Source of the DNA: Mesorhizobium sp. 113-3-3
GTDB taxonomy: Bacteria > Pseudomonadota > Alphaproteobacteria > Rhizobiales > Rhizobiaceae
Direction of reading: 5' to 3'
Length of the DNA: 64,000 nucleotides
NCBI RefSeq assembly: GCF_016756495.1
Contig: NZ_AP023243.1
Span: 6,762,501 to 6,826,500, forward strand
Shown: positions 54,023-62,282 of the stretch, one piece after another
Numbering within the stretch: the stretch's first letter is position 1
Layout of the letters: each line of letters starts with the position of its first letter
The notes under the pieces: model-generated
Database searches by the model: none
What the model was told of the DNA's origin: nothing
Seen by the model: the letters and a program-made list of their open reading frames with translations, nothing else
Made by a program: the position numbers and the translations under genes

Positions 54023-55915
54023 TCATGAGAATACCTCTTTGAAGAATATCCCAAGGTTGGCCAACAGCCAGAACTTCCGACCAAACGAGTCTGAAGGATT
54101 TCGTCGTCCGGCCTCGAACCAACGCCACAAAGCAGCAGGATCGAACAAATCTCCCAGTGGAGAGTCCTTATCAAACAGCAGCCTTCGATATTCCGTTGCT
54201 CCCTCGCCAACGGCCCACTGACCCAGTGGCAGCGGAAATCCCATCTTTTTGCGAGATAGAACAGATCTGGGCAAGACGCTCCGGTATTCCCTTCTTAAGG
54301 GGAATTTTGAGACATCGAGACGTTCGCTGAAGGAAGCAACCGGATGCCACAGTGCCTGGACCGAAGCGATTGGAGACCTCCACCTCAACCGCTGTGAGCC
54401 GGGCATCGCCATTGCGGCGGTAACGAGCTGGTGATCGGTATAAGGAACGCGAGCTTCAAGCCCAGCTGCCATTGTGGTGTTGTCAACCATTTCCAGCAAT
54501 GCGGGCAAATGCGTAGAGACGAGAACATATGAGATCTTGCTAAAGAAATCTCCGCCGGCCTCTGCAAATTGAGTCGAGAAGTGATCGAACAGAGCCATCT
54601 CGTGCTCCCTTCGTATCCGCCCATCGATGGCAAGCGAGCGGATTTCATCGGTCGGGAAGTAGCTGTAACGCGCCAGGAAGAACTGCAATTGACTGCAATG
54701 GACGTCGAGTCCGAGGCGCCGGCGTGCGACCTGGGCAAGAGCACGTGGTAATGCGGCGATGATCTTGCTTCGATTGTAATCATACGGCGTACGGAACAAT
54801 CGGCTGTAGCCAGCAAAAATCTCATCGGCACCCTCGCCGGTGAGGACGACCTTATGCTCCTTCGAAATCGCCTTTGCGAGCGTAAACATTGCGATTTCGT
54901 TATGCATCCCAAGCGGATGTCCGCGCAGGCGAACCAGCTCTGACACAGCGTAGATATCGGAAGGTTCTCCAATTGGGACGACCCGGTGAGTGAGCCCAAA
55001 TTCTGCGGCGACCTCCATCGCATAAGCCGTCTCGTCATAATCGGCGGTCTCGACCTTGCCGGTATAGCAGATCGGACGGATTTGGGAGCGGGCGGACGCC
55101 TCATAGGCGAGGATGCTCGAGTCAAGTCCACCGGACAACAATGCGGCGACCGGTACGTCAGCCACCAGCTGACGTTCGACGGCGCTTCCGAGTAGTCTGC
55201 GTATGTCGGAGTAGTCGGGCTTACATCGCGAAATGCGCTCTGACAGATTCCACCAACGTTCGGACGTGTGTCGCCCATTTCTTATTTCGAGGAGATGGCC
55301 GGGCTCTAACTTGGAAATCCCGGCGAACAGCGTTCTGGCGCCGACAACCGCGCGATAGGAAAGAAAACTGAGCGCGCCGATCATGTCGGGTCCGCGCATG
55401 ACGCCCGGCCAGCGAATGAGAGCGTTCGGCTGCGACGCAAACAGAAGCCCAACATCGCAAATCGAGTAGTAGAGGGGTTTTACCCCCAAACGATCTCGGG
55501 CGATGAGAACAAGCGATTTCCGTGGATCGAAAAGCGCGAAGGCAAACATCCCGTCAAGGCGGTTTAAGAATGACTTTCCCCAAGCAATATAGCTAAGAAT
55601 TAGAACCTCGGTGTCGGACACCGTCGAAAAGGAAAAACCCATATCCCTCAATTCAGCTCTAATTTCCCGATAGTTGAATATCTCGCCGTTGTACGTCACC
55701 ACCACTCCGGTATTGTCATCGCGATAGGGCTGATTGGCGCGAGAATGAGCGTCGACAATCGATAGCCGTCGATGCGCGAATGCGACCGATTGATCAATGT
55801 ATAGGCCGCTGGCATCAGGCCCGCGATGAGCGAGAGCCTCAGCGCAACGCTCAACGGCCTCAGCACAAACGGGTGTTCCCTCGTTTTTGAGGACTATCCC
55901 AAAGATTCCGCACAT
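54023..55915 (-). CDS. Asparagine synthetase-like amidotransferase (glutamine-hydrolysing)
   Basis: A 630-residue AsnB-type enzyme. Cys2 (MCGIFGIV) is the glutaminase nucleophile; glutaminase residues RLSIVDAHS and YNGEIFNYRE follow. The synthetase domain has the PP-loop LLSGGLDSS and the EGADEIFAGY motif. In biosynthetic operons such proteins amidate carboxylates other than aspartate. Here it closes the PEP mutase operon, so a carboxyl group of the phosphonate (for example on phosphonoalanine) is a likely target. It follows the methyltransferase gene by 32 bases. Confidence 0.88.
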   Translation of the reverse strand: MCGIFGIVLKNEGTPVCAEAVERCAEALAHRGPDASGLYIDQSVAFAHRRLSIVDAHSRANQPYRDDNTGVVVTYNGEIFNYREIRAELRDMGFSFSTVSDTEVLILSYIAWGKSFLNRLDGMFAFALFDPRKSLVLIARDRLGVKPLYYSICDVGLLFASQPNALIRWPGVMRGPDMIGALSFLSYRAVVGARTLFAGISKLEPGHLLEIRNGRHTSERWWNLSERISRCKPDYSDIRRLLGSAVERQLVADVPVAALLSGGLDSSILAYEASARSQIRPICYTGKVETADYDETAYAMEVAAEFGLTHRVVPIGEPSDIYAVSELVRLRGHPLGMHNEIAMFTLAKAISKEHKVVLTGEGADEIFAGYSRLFRTPYDYNRSKIIAALPRALAQVARRRLGLDVHCSQLQFFLARYSYFPTDEIRSLAIDGRIRREHEMALFDHFSTQFAEAGGDFFSKISYVLVSTHLPALLEMVDNTTMAAGLEARVPYTDHQLVTAAMAMPGSQRLRWRSPIASVQALWHPVASFSERLDVSKFPLRREYRSVLPRSVLSRKKMGFPLPLGQWAVGEGATEYRRLLFDKDSPLGDLFDPAALWRWFEAGRRNPSDSFGRKFWLLANLGIFFKEVFS

Positions 55916-55947
55916 TGGGGTCGCTCTCTTGGCACGAATAACGCCAA

Positions 55948-56862
55948 CTACGTGCTCGGCTTTTCGCCGATCATCTGGATGCAGCCATCGCCGAACCAGA
56001 AGCGGGCCAGCGGGTGGTCATAATGACGGTACATCGGAGCGAGAAAGCGCCGAAGATTATGGAAATTTTTTGTATACCTTGAGATCCTGCGGATCTTCTC
56101 GAAGCCGCACTCGCCATACCAGCCTCGGATTTGTACCTCTGTGAAGGCGAACTCGTGATAGGTCGGCGCCTGGAAACGATCCCGGATCGTCACGAACAAA
56201 TCATCGTCAAAAAGGCTCCGAAAGAATTCGTTTTCGCCGGGTATATATTCTTCCTCTTCGCCGTCCTTTATTCTCAACATCCAGTTGATGGCTTCGCGTG
56301 CGGTGGATGCGTCCAGATTGTCGATGGAACTGCGGAATTGACCGTCGCTTTGGTAGAGTTCTCGCAAGTGATTGATGCATCGGTAAATGACGCCGTTGGC
56401 GGTGCCCATAATCGTCAAAAAGAAGTTGCCGCCGGGGCGGGTTACACGGGCAAGCTCTTCAAAGCCTTTTTTCGGATTGCTGGTGTTCGGCAAAACCCCT
56501 GCGCAATGGACAAAATCGAAACTGAAGTCGTCAAACGGCAGATCGAGCACACTGCCCGCGACCAGTTCCGAGCGCGGCCCAAATCGGCTGAGGCGTTTGC
56601 GCGCGCAATCCATCCAATCATTGCTCAATTCAAGCGAAACAACGTTTCGTGCCCCCTTGTCGAGAAACGCATAGGACGCATTCGCGTTGGAGCCGCAGCC
56701 CGCGTCCAGGACATCAAGACCGCGGAAGCTACCGGTAGGCAAGCCGAAATATTCCTCCTCGATCAGAGAGACCAACCTGTCGAATATGTGGTCGTCATTC
56801 TCCTGCTGGCGCTGGTAGCGATCAAAGACGGTGCGAGTTTCGGCCTCGAAAGAGTTCTCCAT
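55948..56862 (-). CDS. SAM-dependent methyltransferase
   Basis: A 304-residue class I methyltransferase with the SAM motif VLDAGCGSNANASYAF (about 50-65), the acidic residue in VVSLELS, and FDFVHCAGVLPN as motif III. The C-terminal part is unusual for the family and may define the substrate. In the phosphonate operon it may methylate the headgroup or its nitrogen. 30 bases after the CDP-alcohol phosphatidyltransferase gene. Confidence 0.85.
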   Translation of the reverse strand: MENSFEAETRTVFDRYQRQQENDDHIFDRLVSLIEEEYFGLPTGSFRGLDVLDAGCGSNANASYAFLDKGARNVVSLELSNDWMDCARKRLSRFGPRSELVAGSVLDLPFDDFSFDFVHCAGVLPNTSNPKKGFEELARVTRPGGNFFLTIMGTANGVIYRCINHLRELYQSDGQFRSSIDNLDASTAREAINWMLRIKDGEEEEYIPGENEFFRSLFDDDLFVTIRDRFQAPTYHEFAFTEVQIRGWYGECGFEKIRRISRYTKNFHNLRRFLAPMYRHYDHPLARFWFGDGCIQMIGEKPST

Positions 56863-56892
56863 GTATTCTCTTCCCTATAGCTGCAAACTGAT

Positions 56893-57492
56893 TCACTTTG
56901 TGAGCAAGGCGACAGATCCGGCTGCGGCGAGTGTAAGGTTACCCAAGCGCAACGCACTGCCGGTACCTGGAAATTTGAAGTTTGAAAGATGCAGGACCGA
57001 CAGCACAAACCCTGCACCGATCAATAGGTTGCCCAGGCCTTGCACCGGCAAGTGATGGTCGGCGACGAAGAGGAACGCCAACACGAAGAGATTATTGTTC
57101 AACGGCAATCCTCTGCCGAATCCGTCAGCGTCCAGTCCGAACGTCGAAAAATAGCTGAGGCGCAGAGCCCCTGACAGGATGAGGCAGTTGGCAGCCAACA
57201 ATGCGAGAACGGAGAACGCGTTGAAGGACAAAATCAGAACCGCTGGAAAGACGGCTGCGTAGACCAAATCAAGCAGCCCGTCCAACGCGCCACCCAGCTG
57301 TGCCATCAAAGCGGACCGGTTCGGGGAACTCTTCGCGACCATGCCGTCGGCATCATCTGCCAAAAGAGCCCACAAGCCGAAACAGATGCCAATCTCGAAG
57401 CGCCCGATCAAAGCAAAGTAGATCGCCGTGGTGGCCAATATCAGCCCAAGGGCTGTAATGGCATTTGCAGCGTCGAACAGATAGCGGATCAT
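56893..57492 (-). CDS. CDP-alcohol phosphatidyltransferase-family membrane protein
   Basis: A 199-residue integral membrane enzyme with about six hydrophobic segments and the family motif D-x2-D-G-x2-A ... G-x3-D-x3-D, seen as DDADGMVAK then GGALDGLLDL. The family moves a phospho-alcohol from a CDP donor to an acceptor, releasing CMP. Coupled by ATGA overlap to a nucleotidyltransferase, it probably uses a CMP-activated phosphonate to build a phosphonolipid or phosphono-polyol at the inner membrane. Confidence 0.85.
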   Translation of the reverse strand: MIRYLFDAANAITALGLILATTAIYFALIGRFEIGICFGLWALLADDADGMVAKSSPNRSALMAQLGGALDGLLDLVYAAVFPAVLILSFNAFSVLALLAANCLILSGALRLSYFSTFGLDADGFGRGLPLNNNLFVLAFLFVADHHLPVQGLGNLLIGAGFVLSVLHLSNFKFPGTGSALRLGNLTLAAAGSVALLTK

Positions 57493-58316
57493 CCTCCTAC
57501 CCCCGCCACGGCGGCCGGCGCGTCGGCACTATGTCTGTGAGGTCGCTCGAAGGCGAAAATCCTTTCCGCTACCCGCAGGTCCTGTTCACTGTCGATCTCG
57601 TACCATCGCAAATCGTCACATCGCGCCGCGGCGAGTTGCAGTCCGCGCTGCTCGATGAGATGCGCGAGCAGCTCCTCGGTATAGGCTTTGATTGCGCCCG
57701 AGCCGATCAGGTCGTGGAGGACCGGGACGATCACCGTTTGGAGTTCGGCGCCAGAGAACCGGATGAGGTTCATCATCTTGAAGAGCACCGGGGTGCCTGA
57801 TGCCAGATTTGCCGCCGTCTGCTTCAACCGGACTTCGGATATGAAGCCGTCGCTGGAAAGGACGGCCGCGGATCCTTCCATGGATGGATCGAAGGGCGCG
57901 ACCGCAGCGGCATTGGGCGCCTCGACCCTGATCAGGTGGCGCAGTGCATCTTCTTCGAAGAAGACGTCACCTTCGAGGAGATAACAGTCGCCGGAAAGAA
58001 GCGTGTCGCGTGCCAGCCAGAGCGAGTACGCGCTCCCTGTCTTGTCGAAGACCGAGGACTCGACATAGTTGATTTCAAGTCTGCCGAAGCGTTCGCCACA
58101 GGCATGGCGAATGGCATCCTTGCGATAGCCGACAACAATCGTCACCTCTTCAACTCCCACCGTCTGAAGGTTCCACAGTGCATTGTAAAGTATCGGTGTG
58201 CCGTTGACTTCGACGAGGGGCTTGGGACACAGATCGGTCAGCGGACGCAGGCGGGAGCCGAAGCCGGCAGCGAGAATGACGGCTTTCCTGGGAGCAGCGG
58301 GAGGCATCTCATTCAC
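57489..58316 (-). CDS. Nucleotidyltransferase, probable phosphonate cytidylyltransferase (PntC-like)
   Basis: A 275-residue NTP-transferase with an intact nucleotide loop AVILAAGFGSRLRPLT, CPKPLVEVNGTPIL, and the metal Asp in LLEGDVFFEE. Enzymes of this kind activate phosphonates or phosphocholine as CMP derivatives. Between PEP mutase, an aminotransferase and a CDP-alcohol phosphatidyltransferase, CMP-activation of an amino-phosphonate is the best reading; a sugar-phosphate substrate is the alternative. It is the intact counterpart of the degenerate domain at 50804-52510. Confidence 0.82.
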   Translation of the reverse strand: MNEMPPAAPRKAVILAAGFGSRLRPLTDLCPKPLVEVNGTPILYNALWNLQTVGVEEVTIVVGYRKDAIRHACGERFGRLEINYVESSVFDKTGSAYSLWLARDTLLSGDCYLLEGDVFFEEDALRHLIRVEAPNAAAVAPFDPSMEGSAAVLSSDGFISEVRLKQTAANLASGTPVLFKMMNLIRFSGAELQTVIVPVLHDLIGSGAIKAYTEELLAHLIEQRGLQLAAARCDDLRWYEIDSEQDLRVAERIFAFERPHRHSADAPAAVAGVGG

Positions 58317-58337
58317 CTCTTTCGTTGTGTTGCGGTG

Positions 58338-59528
58338 TCATTTCCAGGAGTTGAGGAATTCGACGAGCCGGGCCAGGCCGGTCGCGAGTTTTTCAGATGG
58401 AATTCCATAGGACAGGCGCAGGCCGGCGGGGTCACCGAACGCGGCGCCCGACACAGCTGCGACGCCAGTTTCGGCAAGCAGTGCCGTCACGATATCGTCG
58501 GCTGTCGTTGAGGCGCCGTCTTCCGATGCCGATCGCAGCAGATGGGAAAGGTCGAGATAGAAATAGAAGCCGCCTTGCGCCCTGGGGACCGGTACACGCG
58601 TCAACCAAGCAAGCACGTCAAGACCGATCCGTCTGGCGCTTGTGAGGCGTGAACGCAGCTTGCCTTCATAGTCCGAGCCACCCCTTTGCAAATGGGCGAG
58701 CACCGCGTGCTGGGCAATTACGTTTGGATTCGAAGTGGTGTGCGATTGCAGCGCGTTGACGGCATTGATCACCTCTTTTGGACCCGCCAGATAGCCGATG
58801 CGCCAGCCGGTCAATGCCAGCGATTTGCTGAAGGAGCTGACGATCAGCGCGCGTGCTCGAATTTCGGGGGCGACCGAGACGATCGGATGGTGGGTATGAT
58901 CCTCATGCACGAAGTCGCCATAGCACTCGTCGAAAATGATCCACAGGTTGTGGCTGACCGCCAGTTGAGCGATGGCCATCAGGGTCTCAACATCGTAGAC
59001 CGCACCGGCCGGATTGCTGGGCGTGTTGACGACGATCGCCCGCGTTCGTTCGGTGACCGCCTCCTTGATGTGCTCGGGGCGCGGGACGTAACCGTTGGAT
59101 CTGGTGTCGACGAAGACCGGTGTGCCGCCGGCGATTAGCACCTGGGCCGGAAACGTTGTCCAGTAAGGCGCCGGGATGATGACCTCGTCGCCCGGGTTCA
59201 GCAGCACCATTGCGGCATTGAACAAGGCCTGCTTCGCTCCGGACGTCACGGCAACTTCCTCGGCCTTCCAGATCTGTCCGGTATCGAGGGAGATCTTCCG
59301 CGCCAGTGCCTCGCGCAGCTCCACCATGCCAACCGTATCGGTATAGCGATTGACGCCCTTATTGATGGCGTCGATCGCGCCGTCGCGAATCGTGGGAGCA
59401 AGCTCGCTCCAGATCTCGCCGGCGGTCAGATCGACGATCTCCTTGCCAGCATCGGCCGCCGCTTTTGCGGCAGCGCGCGCCGCGGCGGTACCCGATGTAC
59501 CGAACAGGTTTGTCCGATGCGCAAGCAT
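58338..59528 (-). CDS. Class I/II aminotransferase (AspAT-like), probable phosphonopyruvate aminotransferase
   Basis: A 396-residue PLP aminotransferase with the NTPSNPAGAVYD aspartate-binding segment, an FDECYGDF region and the PLP lysine in SSFSKSLALTGWRIGY. It lies 44 bases after the PEP mutase gene. No phosphonopyruvate decarboxylase is present in the window, so direct transamination of phosphonopyruvate to phosphonoalanine, which would pull the unfavourable mutase reaction, is the simplest route. This is inference from context. Ordinary aspartate aminotransferase activity is the alternative. Confidence 0.85.
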   Translation of the reverse strand: MLAHRTNLFGTSGTAAARAAAKAAADAGKEIVDLTAGEIWSELAPTIRDGAIDAINKGVNRYTDTVGMVELREALARKISLDTGQIWKAEEVAVTSGAKQALFNAAMVLLNPGDEVIIPAPYWTTFPAQVLIAGGTPVFVDTRSNGYVPRPEHIKEAVTERTRAIVVNTPSNPAGAVYDVETLMAIAQLAVSHNLWIIFDECYGDFVHEDHTHHPIVSVAPEIRARALIVSSFSKSLALTGWRIGYLAGPKEVINAVNALQSHTTSNPNVIAQHAVLAHLQRGGSDYEGKLRSRLTSARRIGLDVLAWLTRVPVPRAQGGFYFYLDLSHLLRSASEDGASTTADDIVTALLAETGVAAVSGAAFGDPAGLRLSYGIPSEKLATGLARLVEFLNSWK

Positions 59529-59572
59529 GTGCGCTCCCGTTTTCGTTTGCTTTCAAAGACGGGCTGGGCCTG

Positions 59573-60481
59573 CTACCGCACGCCGGTCGCCGTCTGCGGC
59601 AGATATTTCTCTTCCGCCGCTGAGAGTTCCTGGTAATTGAGCAGATCGAAGAGTTCGTCGAGCGTCGCCACCTCGTCCTCGATACCGGCGGTACTTTCTT
59701 CGCGGAGGATGCGGTCGCAGACCTGGCGCATGGCCGAGATCGCCGCGCGCATGTTGTGGTTCGCCCATATGACCGTGGAGATTCCGGCCGCCCGATACGC
59801 GGAGACCGGTGTGCGGTAATATTTCGTAGGCACGATCACGACCGGAAGGCGGTTCTGCCAGGCGCGCGTGAAGGCGAAAATCTGCTCAGCGTTGGACTTG
59901 CGGGAATGAATCAGAATAGCATCGGCGCCGGCCTCAGCGTAGGCTTGTGCTCGCGCCAGCGCCTCATCCTCTCCGCGGCCGGCGATGAGCGCCTCGATCC
60001 GGGCGACCAGAACGAACTCCGCATCCGGCACTTGGTCCTTCACCGCCTTAAGCCGGCCGCAGAACTCGGGAATATCGGCCAACGGGTGCCGATCACCGAT
60101 GAACGAGTTCATTTTCGGGAACGCCGTGTCCTCGATACATATGCCGCTCGCGCCATGTTGGCGCAGCTTGCGGGCGACCAAACGGGCATTGTTGAAGTTC
60201 CCGAACCCGCTGTCCCCGTCGACGAGGACTGGAATGTCCACCGTGTCGGAAATTCGCTCAACGACATCGACGAGTTGGGACCAGGAAGCTTCGTTCGCAT
60301 CTCGATATCCGAGACTGGATGAAATCGAGAGGCCGGACGCCCAGAGCGCCTTGAAGCCAGCGCGCTCGGCAATCGCCGCCGAAAGGCCGTCATGAGCCTC
60401 CATTGCGAAGGCGAGTTCACTGGACGCGATCATTCGGCGCAAGCTCTCTCGCGTCTGCGCACCAGACTGCCTCTCCACCAT
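59573..60481 (-). CDS. aepX: Phosphoenolpyruvate phosphomutase
   Basis: A 302-residue isocitrate-lyase-superfamily enzyme that makes the C-P bond of phosphonopyruvate from PEP. Family residues are present: Asp61 in GYRDANE, Asp88 and Asp90 in LVDGDSGFGN, Glu117, Lys123, Asn125 and Ser126 in EDTAFPKMNS. The usual EDK signature reads EDT here, but the second lysine, the catalytic one in mussel PEP mutase, is kept. A perfect GGAGGTGA site precedes the start. First gene of a six-gene minus-strand operon running to 54023, with a NifA/sigma-54 promoter about 135 bases upstream. Confidence 0.88.
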   Translation of the reverse strand: MVERQSGAQTRESLRRMIASSELAFAMEAHDGLSAAIAERAGFKALWASGLSISSSLGYRDANEASWSQLVDVVERISDTVDIPVLVDGDSGFGNFNNARLVARKLRQHGASGICIEDTAFPKMNSFIGDRHPLADIPEFCGRLKAVKDQVPDAEFVLVARIEALIAGRGEDEALARAQAYAEAGADAILIHSRKSNAEQIFAFTRAWQNRLPVVIVPTKYYRTPVSAYRAAGISTVIWANHNMRAAISAMRQVCDRILREESTAGIEDEVATLDELFDLLNYQELSAAEEKYLPQTATGVR

Positions 60482-60614
60482 ACGGTCTCACCTCCACCGA
60501 CGCTGTCCAGCCGACAAGCCTGTCATCGCTGCCGACGAAGTACTTTCAGAGGCGAACCGCTCTGCCCACCGATCGGCGATCTGCCACTGTCGTGCACACA
60601 TACAGAATCAATGA

Positions 60615-60630
60615 AGCAAGGCGCGTGCCG
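60615..60630 (-). promoter_or_regulatory. Sigma-54 promoter of the phosphonate operon
   Basis: Minus-strand CGGCACGCGCCTTGCT differs from TGGCACG-N4-TTGCW only at the first base; spacing is correct. The transcript would start near 60603, 120 bases ahead of aepX. Confidence 0.83.
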
Positions 60631-60695
60631 AATTGGCGAACCACCTGCGCCGCACCAGTTCTCCATACCGGCGGGCCAGGTCCCCTCTCGACATT

Positions 60696-60711
60696 TGTCG
60701 GGCTTCCGACA
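60696..60711 (-). promoter_or_regulatory. NifA upstream activator site
   Basis: TGT-CGGGCTTCCG-ACA, an exact TGT-N10-ACA 66 bases upstream of the -24 element. A half-site ACA follows at about 60733. Confidence 0.8.
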
Positions 60712-60988
60712 TCCTCGTCCAACTTCGGACACAAGAGGGGTAGCGGGAGTGGCTATTCGTCTACGCCATGGCGGCCGTTCCGAGGCTGCCGATCAACGGT
60801 CTCAAGCGAGATGGACAGGGAGCGGAAGACCGGCGGTCCGTGCAGGCAAGGACGGACGACGTTGGTCTTCGATCCCGGTGATCGCCGGTCGGCTTGATTA
60901 TTTATCCATGCCTCATGGACGAAGTGTCGAGCATCGGCATGCGAGATTTCAGCTCCCCCAGTGGCCGTTCCGAACTTCAAGCCTTGAC
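60712..60988. other. Intergenic region, nothing further recognised
   Basis: Between the phosphonate promoter and the end of the luciferase-type gene. No supported ORF or RNA. Confidence 0.4.
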
Positions 60989-62032
60989 CTAACCAAGCGA
61001 CTTGTTGATCGATGGGATGATCTTGTCTCCCCAGAGCTCAATCTGGCGTAGCATCGTCTTTTGGTCGAAATCTCCCAATTGGGTCTGAATTGCGATCTGG
61101 TCCGGCTTCAGGATACTTATCTCTTCCAGCAGGCGATCGATGACGCGACTTACGCTGCCGATCGGCAGGTTCTGGCGCATGGTCTCGAACGACAGATCCT
61201 GCTGCGTCGGTGTTTCCTGCAGCAGATAGCCGTCCCGGCTCTGCTGGCGGCGCTGATGAAATGCTTCAGATAGCCGGCGCTGGAAGCGGGCGTTGTCGAG
61301 ATAGCTGTCGATCTCCGCCTGATCGTCGCTGGCATAGCAGCAGCGCAGAAGCCCTATCTTGGCGGCGGTGACATCCTTACCCCGCGAGGCCGCTGCTGCC
61401 TCGATGGTCTCACGCAGCGTTCTTAAGTTTTCCAAGCCGTTGTGGAACGCCGTGACGAAAAGATTGTGGCCCTCACGATAGGCCCGGCACATGCTTCGCG
61501 CGGACCCGCAGGCGATCCAGATCGGTGGGGCTGGCCTTTGGATGGTGCGCAGCGAAATCGCCGTTAAAGGTATCTTCTCATACTGGCCATTGTGCTCGAA
61601 GACCTTCTGGTTAAGGCCCTTGAGAAGGATATCCAGGTATTCCGCAAACACGGCCGGCGCCTGATCGACATCGACGCCGAAGCGCTCGAACTCGAACTGC
61701 TGGTATCCCGAGCCGACGCCGAGTTCGAGGCGGCCGTTCGAAACGATCTCGGCAAAGCCGATCTCGGAGAGCAGGCGCTGCGGTTGATATAGCGGCAGCA
61801 CACACACACCGGTGCCAAGGCGAATGGTGCTCGTAAGGCCAGCACAGTGCGCCACCATCATCAAGGGCGAGGGAACCAGGCTGTAATTGTTGAAGTGGTG
61901 CTCGGCGAACCAAGCGGTGTTGAAGCCAGCCTGCTCTGAAGCGATTGTCTGTTCAATGGAGTTACCGATGACGCTGTCGCACGATTGATGATAGCCTCGC
62001 TGGGCCGCCAAGATGAACGTCGCGAATTCCAT
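60989..62032 (-). CDS. LLM-class flavin-dependent oxidoreductase (luciferase-like)
   Basis: A 347-residue bacterial-luciferase-like monooxygenase. N-terminal barrel blocks include FNTAWFAEHHFNNYSLVPSP, the RLGTGVCVLPLYQPQRL strand and GRLELGVGSGYQQFEF. These enzymes use FMNH2 and O2 to oxidise small molecules, including sulfonates, alkanes and amines. I chose ATG at 62032 with a GAGGGA site; the longer frame is not conserved. It lies 250 bases after the tandem SDR gene on the same strand, and the pair could be one catabolic or biosynthetic unit. No sigma-54 element was found upstream. Confidence 0.85.
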   Translation of the reverse strand: MEFATFILAAQRGYHQSCDSVIGNSIEQTIASEQAGFNTAWFAEHHFNNYSLVPSPLMMVAHCAGLTSTIRLGTGVCVLPLYQPQRLLSEIGFAEIVSNGRLELGVGSGYQQFEFERFGVDVDQAPAVFAEYLDILLKGLNQKVFEHNGQYEKIPLTAISLRTIQRPAPPIWIACGSARSMCRAYREGHNLFVTAFHNGLENLRTLRETIEAAAASRGKDVTAAKIGLLRCCYASDDQAEIDSYLDNARFQRRLSEAFHQRRQQSRDGYLLQETPTQQDLSFETMRQNLPIGSVSRVIDRLLEEISILKPDQIAIQTQLGDFDQKTMLRQIELWGDKIIPSINKSLG

Positions 62033-62282
62033 GGCGTGTCCCTCGTTTACACAAAGTGGCCAATCAAGCCTTCGACTTGTGCCGATTGCGGGTGGGTCGC
62101 GGTATCGATGCGGCCTGGCGACGACGTAGTCGACGATCTTGCGCAAAGCCGCTTATCGTTCGGCGGCCGCAGGCAAGCGCCAAAACCTGGCTAGTCATTC
62201 GACCCTGATGACGAGTTTTCCGTCACCGATGAAGACGATCACTTGGCAAGCCGCGCTTGGCACGTTCCATGCAGCCGCAGTC

